Source of the DNA: Brachionus koreanus | Taxonomy: Eukaryota; Rotifera; Eurotatoria; Ploima; Brachionidae | Direction: 5' to 3' | NCBI GenBank assembly: GCA_016987375.1 | Contig: PJRA01000313.1 | Coordinates: 1,165,405 to 1,229,404 of the forward strand | Length of the DNA: 64,000 nucleotides | Shown here: piece by piece, positions 22,837-36,541 of the stretch | Layout: each line of letters starts with the position of its first letter | Position numbering within the stretch: the first letter of the stretch is position 1 | Program-made: the position numbers and the translations under genes | The notes under the pieces: generated by a model | What the model saw: the letters and a program-made list of their open reading frames with translations, nothing else | Databases searched by the model: none | Told to the model about the DNA's origin: nothing

Positions 22837-25800
22837 TTACGAATGCCTCACTTTTGTTTTCAATTACCTTTGAAATTTTTATTCCTAGAAAAAATTTAAT
22901 TTGTGTTTATACTTTTGAAATTTGCACTTAATAAAACATATCTTGTAAAAATTTATTCAAAAGAAGTTTTTTTTTATTAATAATTTTGAAAATCAACAAT
23001 TTAACCACTAGCTATGGTCATTTTAACAAAATTATTTTATTGATACAGATACAATTTTCTATGGGTTAAAAATTGATGTTAACTCTTACAAAATCTTCAA
23101 ATTTGAAATTAAAATTGCCTACACTTGATTCTTTAGATTTTCAACTTGAGCTGTGAAACATCACTCAAATTTTCAAAAACAAAAACTTAAAATGGGATTG
23201 GTATAAAACATGTCTTTAGAATGAAATATAACGAAACAACTTTTGTTTGGAAAGTGTTTCTAGATTTCTCAAACAATATTTTCTTCTAACAACAAGTTTT
23301 GATTTATAGATAGAATAAAAGCGATTTTTATTGTAAATAAAAAAATAATTTTTATAAATAATAATAATCGATTGCTAAATTAGCTATGAGAGTGTATTAA
23401 TTGTAATTTCCAGTTGTTTTCCTTTTTTTTCTAAATTTATTTTGTTATTTCTTTCCGAAAATTCATGGGCTTTTCACTTTGGTGAGTTATTAACAATTTA
23501 AATTTTTGTATAAACAAAAATCGATTAAATATTAAGTAAACTCATTCTTCCAATTTCAATTTTTTCCTAATCCGCTGAAACAAATCCATTATTTAAAATA
23601 AAAATTTTTCAACTAATATTTGACGAAAATCAAGTGATTTTTTTTAAAAGTCATCATTTAAAAAGTCGTCATCATGGATCATATTCATGTAAATTTCAAA
23701 TTAAAGCAAAAAAATTAATATTGTAGATACTAGTTATCAACTAATTTTTTAATAGAAAAAGTTTGATTTTTTTTTTATTTTCTTTTTGAAATTTTTATAA
23801 AATATATAAAAGCTAAAATTTTTTCCAGATTTTAAATTAAAACGGATGTTATTTTGGCTCTAAAGTTCGAATTTCTAAACATATTAACAATCTAATTCTA
23901 GAAAAAAAAATACAGTTAATTTTAAAATAATTTTTGATTCCGAAATTAATTCTCTAATGAAAAAAAATTGCATATGTCAAATTAATAATAATACAAAATA
24001 GATTTAGAAAATTAATTTTGAATTAAACCCAATGTATACTTAGGTTCAAGAATCTTAGTTGCGTTTGGCATAAATTAGATTTTAGTTTAAGTAATCTTAT
24101 TTAGAGATTAATTCTTCTCAGTCAAGCATATGACAATTCTTTTAATTCATTTTTTTTGTGCTTGAAAATTATTCGATTCAAAAAAGACTTTTTCTTTAAT
24201 TTCAATTATTTTCTATTCAGGGATAAAATTTAAACATTGGGAAAACTTTTTTCATTTTTTCTCTAAAGGGCTCAATTAATTAAAAGATTAAATGAATTTA
24301 ACTATTGAATTAGTTTTGGTTTCTGCAAGTAAATTATGCCGATGCAGTGTCAAATATAACCATCATTATTTTCATTTAGTTTATGCTGACATTAACAATA
24401 AAAAGAAAACAAGTTCCTATTTGAAATAAAATAATTTCTGATAGATATTTCATGATTATATAAAATTAATTTTTTTCTTCCTTTTACATATTAATGTCAT
24501 TCTGCATGATATAATTGTAATAAGTTTTTCATTCTATTTAATTGTAAGCATATTTAAATTATTTTACATATTAAAAAAACTATAGTAAAAATATAGTGAA
24601 TTTATTTTGTATTTATAAAGTTTATGAAAGTAAAATTTTCTAATTACAAGTTCATATAAAGAATATTGTTCAACCATTATTAATCTAAGTCATCCAATTT
24701 GTTTTGTATGTTTAGCTCATAAAATTAATTTACCTCTGCAATTAAATACAACAAAAAATCAATATAAATTTATGATTTTCATATTTTTTTTATCTAGAAG
24801 CTCCAACATAAATTCTGACACAAAATCTACGACAAGGTACTTTGCAATTCATGTGTCAAATTTTAAATAAAATTTTCATTTTTTTTTATTTTTTTGATTG
24901 AGCTTTTTTTCTAGTAAAGATCGTAAAGCATTTGGATTTCTTTAACAAATAAAATGAGAAAAATTCACTGATCGAATTAAATCGATTTTTGCCTGAGAAT
25001 AAACAATCTTTTAAGCGATAAAATATATGTTTCTTAACTCAGCAAAATATAACATATTGAATAGGAATATAAATTTAATTAAATAGCAACATTTTAATAG
25101 TTGATTACCTAAGGTGCTTAGCGAATACACTATATATTAAGAAATCATAATTTACATAGAATATCATTTTGTTATTTTAATCGAATAATTTAATTTTTAA
25201 ATAAAGAATTGAAAGAAAACAGAGCCCAAACATCTAGTTAATTCACTAAAGCCAAGTCATTTCAACCAACTGATCTGCTTAGAATTAAACTGAGCATTAA
25301 AATGATCATCAACTGAAAAATCTGTTTTTGTCTCGATTCTAAGACCCGAGCAGTTATTTTATCCGAAAAAACACTTGAGCTCTAGTCCTAGAAACTAAAG
25401 ATTTCAGAGAGATAAAATAGATTTTTCAAATTATACGGAAATTGGAAGCATTATCAGCCGATATCTCTAATGAATATCTTATTAACTCAAGTATCCTATT
25501 TTAATCACAGATAGGATTAAAAATCTTCATCTCAAGATTGAAATTGAATTAAAGTTTATCAATAAACACTTAAAGATAAAGAAATTAACAAGTAATTCTT
25601 TAAATATTGTTCCTAAAATGAATAGTACATTGTTTAAAGAAAAGAAATATAAAGGCTTTTTAAATAAAGTCTATTGTAGAATTAATAGAATTTTTTGGGA
25701 CAATGGATTAAGTCAACCATTTGTAAGAAAAAACTAATGGTATTATTTAAAAAATGAGATAATTTACATTCTAAAATCATTTATGAAGCAATCAATAAAT

Positions 25801-26117
25801 AAATATGAAAATTTTTTCAGAAAAGACAAATCTTAAGTCTTCGCATTTAGTTCGGATTTATTTCAAATTTAAGTCAATCAATTACAATAATTACAAACAG
25901 CTTCTATACAATTAGGTACGATTAAATAATTTTTCTATATTTTGGACTAGATAGAATTTAACTTAAGGATAAGTTCACTAAACAAAAAAAAGAAACAAAT
26001 GCCAACAATATTAATAAGAATAAATCAAAACTATCGATTTTAGTATTTAAATATAAAATATATAAAAATATAGAATTTCTCGGAAATGCTTTAAAACCGA
26101 CTAGTTGTTGGTGTAAT

Positions 26118-26151
<34 letters not shown>

Positions 26152-26763
26152 TATATAATATTAAAATAAAAATATATATTTAAAAGACAAATAAAGGGTA
26201 ATTAAAAAGGAAATTGGTCGATTTATTAAATAATTTCTAAAGCAATAGTTTATAGAAAGCTTAGAGCTTAATAGCTATTTAGAGAGTTTTAATTAGTGTT
26301 TTGTGTAAGTTTGAGGCTTTTTGTAGTAGTTTCTAGAAAATAATTTACGCCAAATTCAAAGTAACTAAGAAAGAACAGGATTATTGTGACTAATTTAATA
26401 AAAATCGAAGTACATTGGAGAAAAATTGGTCAATCTGGCCAAAATTAATAGAAAAAAGAAACTAAATATTAACTTAAGTTGATAAAATAGAAGGAAGCCT
26501 GGCCAAAAAATTAATGAAATTCACGTATTTAGTTAATAAATCAAAATTAACGAAATAAAAATGAAGCATTGATTTTTTATAATTCCAATTAATAAAGTAA
26601 AATGAAAAAAAATTGTTGTTTGTGACAAGCATTTAAATTTGCTCAAACTTTTAATTTCAATAAACATTCTAAATTTCATTTTTTTATATTTTTCAAGTGA
26701 TTTAATATCATTTTATTATCTTAAAACTTTTTTTAAGACAAAGCTGAAAATCACAATTAAAAA
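22837..26763. other. STO-2/STO-3 intergenic, 3.9 kb
   Basis: AT-rich, with no supported gene. It contains an (AT)n microsatellite annotated separately. Confidence 0.5.
26121..26160. repeat. (AT)n microsatellite
   Basis: An uninterrupted alternating AT run of 27 nt at 26121-26147, then ATATATA-rich sequence to 26160. Confidence 0.9.
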
Positions 26764-29700
26764 ATGAGTGATTACAACTCGGATAGGAGACGTGAACAAA
26801 CAACAAATATTGAAGCTATAACAACTAGCCGGTTCTTGCAGACTTCTAATCAAGCAAGTGATGATAATGAAGATGAAGAAGAAACAAATCCGATGCCAAT
26901 AAATCCAACTAAAAAAATAAAGACAACATCTATTTTAAAAAATTCTTCCAGTCGAATGCCAAAAGCTCGTGCACCAAGTGCACACACTAGTCGCTTGCAA
27001 TCGTTTCAACAAAATGAAAAATATGAAAACGATGATTTTGAGGAAAATGATGCAGAGGATACACTTGATGAAAGTCAAAACGAATTTGACGAAGATAATG
27101 AAAAATATCCTCTATCTCATCAACAATATCACAATAAAAATGGGCAAACACAAAAAACCGTAAAGATAATTACTAGGCATGAAAAACAAATTAGCGGAAG
27201 TGCGCAAAAAGGAGCTTATGCATCCAGTCCAGCATCTCAACAAAATCAAGCTTTTAAATACTCTAAATATTCAACCTCTGGTTCTGGTTACGAAATGAGT
27301 AGATTAAATTTAAGTTTAAGTTAAAAGCAAAAATTTTAATAATTAAAAATTTTAGATATTGATGAAAAAATCGATATTTGGGGCCACATATTAGTAGCTC
27401 TCTCATTTCTCTTTCTCATATTTACATTTCCCTTTTCATTATGTGCTTGCGTAAAAGTTGCTCAAGAATATGAACGAGCAGTTATTTTTCGGTTAGGTAG
27501 AATTCTATCTGATGGAGCCAAAGGGCCTGGTATCTTTTTTGTGTAAGTTTTTCTATTTATCTGATTAAAGATTTTTATGATCATTAAAAAATAGATTACC
27601 CTGTATTGATACATATACTAAAGTCGATCTAAGAACAGGTAAATTAAATTGATTGAAATTTTTAATTTTTAATTATTTTTTTCAAGTTACTTTTGATGTT
27701 CCCCCACAAGAAGTAAGTTTATTTTTCTTAATTTATTATTTAATAAATTAATTATTTCTGAGGAAAAATATTTCTATGCTTTTTTTCTAGAATTTTATTA
27801 ATTTCCTAAAGAAAGAAAATAAACAATAATGAATAAAAAAAATCTTGTTTATAAATTTTAAGGTGTGTTGATTTTCAATCACTTAAATTTCCGATTTATC
27901 TCAATTTAAAAAAAAAACATATATTGAATATAATCATAAAAAGCTCAGTTATTTTGTATTACATTCCAAGTTCTGATCTTTTTTCCGCTTTTAGCCGATT
28001 ACTGAATAAAATATTTTAGCTTTAACTAATTAATTTTGAAATACTCGATTTTAATCAATTGTTGTAAAAATTCAAGAGAAATGAACATAAAATTAAGAAT
28101 TTATTGTGAATTAGAAAACTAAATAGCATTAGGATTTGTTAGAAAAATTAGGAAAAATAATTTGCAAAATCAATAATTTTAGTGATGTAATCATAAATTT
28201 TAATGAAATAAAAGATAAATAGCCAAATTTTAAGCCTTTTTTGATGAATAAAAATACAATTTAGGGTTTGCGAAGGTCGAAACTAAACCACTGTTTTAAT
28301 TTGACTTTTTCGACCACAAATTTTATTCTGCGTATATGAAAACCAATTTTTTAATATATATATATTTATGATCAAAAATTTTTTTTTTTGGAATTTTTAA
28401 TTGTAAATATATTTTATTGAAAATTTTAATGCAAATAATTCGATGTGTAGCAAATTTTTTATAAAATTTTGTATGCTTAAATTTTTGCAGAAGCTTGCAC
28501 ACACATCAAATTAAATTTATTGTCTTTTTTCAAATATTTTTTTTAATTTTTTTTGATTTAAATCGGTAATTTTAAAATTTACATGGAAATACATTTAAAA
28601 ATATAAATTTGATTTTTAAGAATTTATTTTTGCTTATCAAACCGAGTTTAATTATTAAACAGAAAAACTTTTAATTAATGTTTTTTATTTATTTATTAAG
28701 TTAACCCTAGACCCTTTGTGCTACTATTTTTTCTTTATTCCATGAAAATAGGTATATTTAGAATCAAAAATAAAAAAATTTTAGATTTTTCATTGAAAAA
28801 AAATTCTCAAAAATCATTAAGTTAATTTAACTGAAGACAACAAAAAGATGTGACATCAAGCGCTAAAAAAAACCCTTCGGGATTAAAATTTTATAGCACT
28901 TAAAAGCCATTAAATTTGAAAACCATTAATGATTTTTAAAAATAAAAATTTTTCCGCAGATTTCAGATTCTTTTATTGCATTTGCAACAAGATATTTTTA
29001 CCTTTTAATAAAAATGTTTTTAGATTTTGACAAAAGATTCAGTTACTGTTTCTGTTGATGCCGTAGTGTATTTTCGAATATTAAACGCAGTGATTTCAGT
29101 GATTAATGTAGAAGATGCGGCTAAATCAACCAAACTTCTTGCTGCATCTACATTACGTAACATTTTGGGTACTAAATCATTACATGAAATTTTATCTGAT
29201 AGAGAATCGGTTGCAATTCTTATACAAGTAATTTTAGACCAGAATTAAAAAAAAAATATACAATTCATTGACTTTTCCTTAAGAATAATTTGGATGATGC
29301 AACCGGACCTTGGGTAAATTTCTAAAACACTTAAGATTAAATAAAAATAAAATCAAAGCTATATATTTTTTTAAATTAAAATTTTTTTCTTTTAAAAATT
29401 AAATGATTTTATTTTTTTGTCTTATTGAGCTGAAAGTCAGATGACCACATAAATCAAAAATATGAATGCTTTTTTTTAATAAAGGGAGTCAAAGTAGAAA
29501 GAGTCGAAGTCAAAGATGTGAGACTTCCGGTTCAATTACAAAGAGCAATGGCTACTGAAGCTGAAGCTGCAAGAGAAGCCAGAGCAAAAGTAATTGCTGC
29601 CGAAGGTGAACAGAAAGCTTCAAAAGCCTTAAAAGACGCTGCTATAATAATCAGTGAGTCTCCGATAGCTATTCAACTTCGCTATCTGCAAACCTTAACT

Positions 29701-29805
29701 CAAATTGCTTCGGAGAAAAACTCTACAATAGTTTTTCCTATACCTTTAGAGATGTTTTCGTTTCTAGCTAGCAAGACCGCTTCATTATTCAATCCAAATA
29801 CTTGA
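26764..29805 (+). CDS. Stomatin-family protein STO-3 with disordered N-terminus
   Basis: Exons: 26764-27319 (or to 27313, same frame), 27356-27542, 27595-27638, 27687-27712, 29024-29227, 29284-29313, 29485-29805; about 455 residues. Residues 1-~185 are acidic and Ser/Gln-rich with no fold. Then '[18 protein letters not shown]', a hairpin with proline ([11 protein letters not shown]), the SPFH core ([41 protein letters not shown]) and the C-terminal block ([37 protein letters not shown]). The SPFH exon is the closest match in the window to STO-1 (shared [17 protein letters not shown] and [13 protein letters not shown]), so these two are sister copies flanking STO-2. At the Trp codon it has a single intron after TGG (29314-29484). 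A 1.3-kb intron sits where STO-1 has one of 54 nt. The first intron is only 36 or 42 nt. Confidence 0.88.
28437..28512. repeat. 76-bp imperfect hairpin in the STO-3 intron
   Basis: AATTCGATGTGTAGCAA (from 28437) pairs with TTGCACACACATCAAATT (28495-28512) with a few mismatches. Possibly a tiny foldback element; no other copy was noticed in the window. Confidence 0.4.
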
Positions 29806-30005
29806 AAACCATATATTTATCCATGCCTAAAATATGTATGTAAATAATAAACCGATAATATTAAAGTTTGGTTAATTTTTTTTTAAATAAAAAATTTTTA
29901 AAAATTAGCTGTTTAATTAGCTAAATTTGAAATAAAAATATTTTTTTGAACACATATTTATTTTCATTCATATTAAAATCAATTCTCAATTAAATTAGTT
30001 TCATC

Positions 30006-31019
30006 TTAGCTTTTTGAAAAAGATTTAAGCATTTCAATCGGAATTGGAAATATTATTGTTGAATTCTTTTCGGCTGAAATGTTTGTCAAAGTCTGCAAAT
30101 ATCTGAGTTGTAGAGCTACTGGACTTTGATTTATGATATCAGCAGCTTGTTTTAAGGCAATAGAAGCTTTTTGCTCTCCTTCGGCTGCAATTACTTTAGC
30201 TCTGGCTTCACGACTTGACTCGGCTTCAGTTGCCATTGCCCGCTGCATTTGTACAGGAAGCCTTACATCTTTGCTAAAATTAAAAACGAATTAAAATTTT
30301 ATTTAAACAAAAATAAAGAATAACATACACTTCGACTCGTTCTACTTTGATTCCCCACGAATCAGTTATACTGTCAAGAGTTTCCTATTCAAATTATAAA
30401 CTTATTTTGAAAAATATGAATTAGTTACATTAGCTAGGTACTTGCATATTTTGGGCAATTATTTCTTTATCTTGTAAAATTTCTTGCAATGTTCTTGTAC
30501 CAAGAATATTTCTCAATGTAGTGGCCGCTAACAGTCTCGTAGATACTTGGGCATTTTCTACATTTGTTACTGAGACAACCGGATCAAAAATTCTAAAATA
30601 ACAGACTGCATCTACTGTAATGCTTAAAGAATCTTTGGTCAATATTTCTTGTGGTGGTACATCAAAAGTTATCGTTCTAAATTAATAAATTAGTTTAAAT
30701 AATTAATTATATTTTTAACCTCAAATCAGTTGTGACAATTTGGTCAATGCATGGCAAGATAAAAAAAAGACCAGGTCCTTTAGCTCCGCCTGATAATATA
30801 CGACCCAATCTCAAAATAACTGCTCTCTCATATTCTTTCACTATCTTAAAAAGGTAAAGAGATTAAAAAATACGCTAGAAAAATTAGCGATTACTTTGAT
30901 GCAAAATAATAAGCTAAGCGGAAAAGTAAAAATGACTATGATGTAAGAAAGACCTATAAGTATGTAGCCACACAGCCCAAAGCCTTCTTCTGCTTGATTT
31001 TTTGATTCCTCGGATTGCA
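30006..31019 (-). CDS. Stomatin-family protein STO-4 (first exon not located)
   Basis: Exons on the minus strand, 3' to 5': 30006-30273, 30329-30384, 30442-30676, 30720-30844, 30895-31019. The protein core is complete: '[20 protein letters not shown]' hairpin region with proline, [54 protein letters not shown], and the C-terminal block [17 protein letters not shown]. The exon ending at 31019 has an acceptor (TTTAAAG|TGCAATCC) but no ATG, so a short upstream exon must supply the start. I could not identify one; a donor-like CCCAG|GTAATT at ~31375 has an in-frame stop and no ATG. The Trp codon lies inside one 56-nt exon with no intron (TCG TGG GGA). The last exon is almost identical to that of STO-8 (see findings). 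Confidence 0.82.
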
Positions 31020-33998
31020 CTTTAAATAAAAAATTCTTATTTGAATTGATTAATTTCTATAATTTGTCAATCAAATTTTTTCAAAAAATAAAATAAAGTT
31101 TGGCTTAAAGTATACTAACTAATTTAATTACTTAGAAAAAAATTTTATTTCAAATTTTAAAATTCTACTAATTTTTTTAAAATTTTATTTGAATGAGACT
31201 TTGCCAGTTGTATTTAAATGCGAATTAGTCGATAATTTTTAATATTGAATTTTTCTAATGTTTTGTTTCCTCTTAAATAAAAACAGTTTGACAATAATGG
31301 ATTTTTTAATTTCAAAAATTTTCTAATAATAATGTAAAAGTTTTAAAAATCGATCCGAGTAAAAATAATAAATTACCTGGGATTGATTTTTTTTCTTTTA
31401 AAATTTATTTCAATACATTAGTTAGTTAGCAGAGTGGAATTTTATAGCTTATGTATAGGAGAGTTTGTTTTCTGTGTTAAATAATACCGATAGAAAACAG
31501 TTTTTGATTAAAATTGAAAGCTAGAAAGGAAATAGAAAAAAAAAGAATGCATAATCTATGCCATGGTGATAAAAATGAATCATTTCTTAAAATTTAATTT
31601 TATTTGCTAATAAAATAAAATGAATCTAAGAGGATAAAATTCACGTCAATCTAAAAAAAATTACAGTCAACTGTTACCACGCATTTATCGAGGTAAAATT
31701 CTTTCCTCAAGTGAAATAAACATCAAAATATAAATGATTTTCAAAAATTGAACTTAAAAATCTTAATTTTAAATCTTTAATTTTCATTAACCAAGCAATA
31801 AGCTTGAATTACTGTTTTCATCAATAAATTAAGTTTTGAATGGAGTTTTATGATATTGGCTTATATTTTTTTAATTCCAGTCAATAATCATGCAAAACTC
31901 ACTTGTTCCTGCTTTTTAAATCAAGCATTACCTTCAAAAATCTAATCTAAGTTTAGAAGAATTTACTTTTTTATCTAAAATACTTTGAGAACGAAACTTT
32001 TTTCGCCTCTTCTATATTTTAAATCATGAAATAATTATTTTTTATTTAAATAATTTATATTCATGATTCAACTTATTTTATGTTGACTTCAGCACATAAA
32101 TTTTTTAGATGTTATTTTAGTCTAAGTTTTTGAAAAAATAATTGTAAAAAAACTTTTCTTCATTTTTTTTAAAATAAAATAATCAATAATTAATATTTAT
32201 TTTAAAACAAAAAATAACAATTTAATTTCAAAAATTAATTTATTTACTCAATCCTTTATTAAAAATAAAGTAATTAGCGTCTTTTTTTGATTTTAAAAAG
32301 CCCAAATTAAATAATGGTAAAATTTTGCTTTTAATCAGCATCGATTCTCTCCATTCAACATTAATTTAACAAATTATTTATATGTTTAAGATTATATATC
32401 AATTTTAGGCTTTTTATAAATAAATTGTGAATATAATTTTTGAAAGTTGAAATTTACGATCATATTTCTAAGTCATTTCAAACGCACAGAAGCAAAATGC
32501 ATTTAGAAAACTCAAGTTAAATCACGAGCGAATTTTAATGATCATATTAACTAATTCCAATTAAAATTATAAAAAAATAATTTGATAAATTATAATAAAT
32601 TGCAATAACTTTTATATTGGTTTAAAATAAATTGAGCTTTTTTGGTCAAAACCTAAATTTTTAAATTAAATTGTTGATTTTATCAAAGTCAAAATATAAT
32701 TAAATTAATTTTTGACCATTATTGCTCGAACAATCTGCCAAGCTTCTTCTTCATTTAGAATATTTTCAATAAATAATTTTTTCTAGTTCTTAATTTATAA
32801 AAATTTATTGAAAATAATTAATTTTAATTCCGTTAATGTGATTTTTCATTTTGAAACGCTTTATTAAAAGCCTACTATCATTGATTTTGATTTCTTAAAA
32901 ATATTAAAATAATGTTTCGCATTTTATTTTGTTTTTAAATTTCTCAAAAATCCAGAACTTTGGCGTCCTTTTTGGCCCCAAAGTTGTTTATGAACTTGGA
33001 ATTTTTTGGAAAAACAGATATTTTCTTTTAATTTGCAATATTTGATCAATCAATAGTGAGATAGTCAAAGGTAACAGTGTTGATGAAATACTACAAGACT
33101 TTAAATAGACTTTCGAAACTTTATTATATCAAAGGCTGCTTCATTTACTAAGAGATGATGAGTCAGGTGACAAGATGGTTAAGTGGTTGGAATACTTTTT
33201 GAGTAAGAGAACTCAGTGGTAGTTGGTGATGGATTTTCTTAATGGTCAGAGGTATTAGTAGTGGATTTCGGCAAGGATTTGTACTTGGACCGTTGCTTTT
33301 TGTTCTGGGCATAAATTACCTCGCTCCCTGACTGTGTTGCAAATAGAATGGAATTATTTGAAAATGACTCAAACGATCGATGTTATAATAGTGTTGGGAA
33401 CATTTCAGAACAAGTCTATTCGAAAATTTTATTGCTTTTTGTCATTGCTTAAAATAGTTAAAAATGATTATTTTTATTATTTTCAATTTTTTGATTTACG
33501 ACTTAAAAAAAAAAATATTTAAAAAACAAAATTATATGAAAGCCTAGTTAGTTAAGATGTTGATTAATTTTTCCTCAAACAAAACTGTTTAGGATCGATC
33601 TCTAATTGATAATTAAAAAGTTGAAAATAAATAAATTAAAAAAATTATGTTTCAAGAAAAAAATAATTTTTTTCATTGATTATCGATTTTCAATGTCTAA
33701 ATTTCAGCCAACAAAAAAATTTAGTTTTCAATTTAATTTTTATTAAAAGCATCTTTAATTTTATGTAAACAAATTTTCTTCCATTTTTTTAAATAGTGTT
33801 TCGATCAAAGATCGAAATCGTCTCTACATGAAATATTGTTTCAAAATAATGAGAATATTTTTTTTCTACTCCTTTAAACAATGACAAACAGCTAAATAAA
33901 TTTTCGAGACGATTCGAATCGGGTATAAAAATAAAAAAATGTTTTTTAATGCTATAATTAACCATTTTGTTTTTTAAAAAAAATTTATTTTACTAAAA
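31020..33998. other. STO-4/STO-5 intergenic with a retroelement relic
   Basis: AT-rich spacer between two minus-strand genes. Apart from the reverse-transcriptase relic near 33.06-33.44 kb, and wherever the missing STO-4 first exon lies, nothing is recognisable. Confidence 0.5.
33056..33440 (+). mobile_element. Decayed non-LTR retrotransposon reverse transcriptase fragment
   Basis: Conceptual pieces in shifting frames follow the order of a CR1/Jockey-like reverse transcriptase: 'YQRLLHLLRDD', 'KWLEYFLSKRTQW', then 'GISSGFRQGFVLGPLLFVLG' (compare the conserved GVPQGSVLGPLLFxLYIND) around 33251-33310, and 'NRMELFENDSN' downstream. Stops and frameshifts are frequent and there is no intact ORF, so it is a dead relic. 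Confidence 0.7.
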
Positions 33999-34976
33999 TT
34001 AATTAAAAATTTCTATTGGAATCGGGAAAATAATTGTAGACCTATTTTCTGAAGCTATTTCAGACAAAGTTTGCAAGTATCTGAGCTGAACAGAAGTTGA
34101 ATTTTCTGCAAATAGGTCACTCGCATTTTTCAAGAAAAAGCACGCTTTTTTTTCTCCAAAAGCTCTAATTTCAAGAGCTCTAGCTTCTCTTGTTGCTTCA
34201 GCTTCAGCTGACATGGCCTTTTGCAATTCAGTGGGAAGTCTCAAATCTTTTCTAAAAAAACTAACATTAAAAAAAAATATATATATATTTAATTACATTT
34301 CGATTCGCTCTACTAACGTACCCCACTCTCTAGTTGCTTTATTTAACAAGCTCTAAATTTATTTAAATTAATTGAAATAAGTTTAATTTTTTGATTATTT
34401 ACATGGATATAGTGGGTTAAAGTATCTTTTTCTTGCAAAATTTCTTGTAAAGTTCGCGAACTTAGTGTGTTTCGCAAAACTGATGCTGACAACGATTTAG
34501 TTCCATAATAAAAATTATTAATTTTACTCAAGGCCAAATATGGATCAAAGACCTTGAAAAATATGATTGCTTCACAATTTATAGTAACTGAGTCTTTGGT
34601 CAAAATCTCTTGTGGATTTATACAACATGATCTTGTTCTAGTATCCACTTTTTCATAACTGTCCAAACATGGTAGAATAAAAAAAAGACTAGGTCCCTTT
34701 ACCTTTTTGATACATCTTCCTAGTCTAAAAATCACCGCTCGTTCATACTCTCGTATCATCTTTAAAAAATCTAATTAATTTTATTTACTTTTTGGATTAT
34801 TTATTTCTTACTTTCATGCAATAGATGAGACTTAAAGGCAAAGAAATTAGTATGAGAAAAATGGAAAAAAAAACCAGAATGTAAGTCAAAAATTTCGAAC
34901 TAAAGTTTTCTTTTCTTTGAAAAGACTGGTCAATATTTACACGAATATGGTTGCTTGGATATTTAAATCTTTCCAT
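33999..34976 (-). CDS. Divergent stomatin-family protein STO-5
   Basis: Exons 5' to 3' on the minus strand: 34976-34812, 34759-34403, 34352-34297, 34251-33999; 276 residues. It starts MERFKYPSNHIRVN, then the hairpin with proline (ILISLPLSLIYC), and an SPFH core fused in one 357-nt exon ([15 protein letters not shown]). Several family-invariant positions have changed. The usual '[21 protein letters not shown]' region reads '[21 protein letters not shown]', and 'IRAFGEKKACFFLKNASDL' replaces the usual [17 protein letters not shown]. It has the fewest introns of the family. It is intact and in frame, so probably expressed, but is a fast-evolving or functionally shifted copy. Confidence 0.85.
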
Positions 34977-36541
34977 TGATTAATCATCCAATTATTGATA
35001 ATTTAATAACAAAAATAAAAATTCAATTTTTAATTAAAAACTAGATTTTGATTCTATAAATTAATAACTTAGAGCCTTTTCAGTAGGTATTCAAAATCTG
35101 ATTCCGTTTGCATGATCTAATTTATAAACCTAAATAAAAGCTTTTCTTCTCATATACCTTTTTAAATGGACAATAACCAGGCATAATTGGCCGTAGGCAA
35201 ATATAAATATCAATAAGATAATTACTGATTATTTCAAATTTTTGATCTTGGTTTTTATTCCAGTCTATGATTTCCCTACATCGATTAATTTTAAAAATAG
35301 GAATTAATTCGGAAATAAAATTTGAATAAATTAAAGTTAAATTTTTAATTTGAGATCATTTTTTAAAATCATAAACGGAAAATTAGATAAAAATCAATAA
35401 TTACATTGAGAAAAACAATAATTTAAATTTTTAAATTTTGAATTAAAAAAAAAGGATTTTCTAAACTAGTAAATTTTTTTTTAAAATCAAAGAATTTAAA
35501 AAAAAAAAACATTCTTTGATCTTTTTTTTTATTATTGGTCATGTTAAAAAAATACATAATTGTAATCTAGCATTGTAGACTGCTGCTAAAAACTTTTTAG
35601 CTTATTTTTGTTCAATAGATCAATAACATTTGTATCCTAAACGAAAGATTAGTTATTTATAGATAATTCAATGAAAAGAGAGAATTCTATTTTAAACAAT
35701 CAGCTAATTTTTGAGTTTAATTTGCATTTTAAATATTTACTTAAGAATTTAATTACTCATGGTCTATTAGAGCATCGAATTCAAAATTTTTAATTGATTA
35801 AGCTATTTATAAAATCAAAAATGATTCTATTTAAGATTTCCGCAAATTTTTATTTTAAAAACTATCTTGTGTGTAAATTAATTTGACAAATTTTTTTATT
35901 CCAAATTTAAAAAAAATATATTTTCTGTATTTTTTAATTCATCAAAAACTCAAAAAACATGCTTTTAACTCTAAAATTTTCTATCTGTCAGTTATTCATC
36001 TAAGACAAAAAAATTAAATAAATAAGACAACTTTACTAATTCAAATTAAGAGCCATTTTTCCAAATAATTTGAATTAATTCACTTTGTAAAATTGTTCAA
36101 AAATATTTGATGTAAGGTAAAATTCAGACTATCTAAATTAATTATTAATTATTAGTATCTAATTTCCTTTTAATGAGAATCTCAAATTAAGCAGAAAATA
36201 AATTCACTTGTGGCCTTATCAAAAATTCGAATCAAGCTAATTAAAAGTCTTTTTTATTTTAGAAAAAAAAATTTTTTTTGACTATTAAAAAATATCATTG
36301 GAATACGATTTTTCAAAAAATTAGAACGATATAGAAGAAAACAATTTTTTTAAAGTAGAAAAAGTGATTTTTATTAAGAAAAAAATTTAAAAAAAATTGA
36401 AATTTTTTCAATAAAAAATTCAAAAACAAAAAAAATTATGATTAAGATTTGTTCATGATTTTAAAATTTTTTAGAATAAAAACAATAAAAATATTGTATT
36501 TATTAAGTAAATTTGCTCACATAAGAAAGAATATTTGTTCT
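34977..36541. other. STO-5/STO-6 intergenic
   Basis: 1.57 kb of AT-rich sequence with long A/T homopolymers. No gene seen. Confidence 0.5.

Noticed and set aside
33334..33522. 62-codon frame as a gene
   Set aside because: Starts inside the reverse-transcriptase relic and runs into AT-rich low-complexity sequence.
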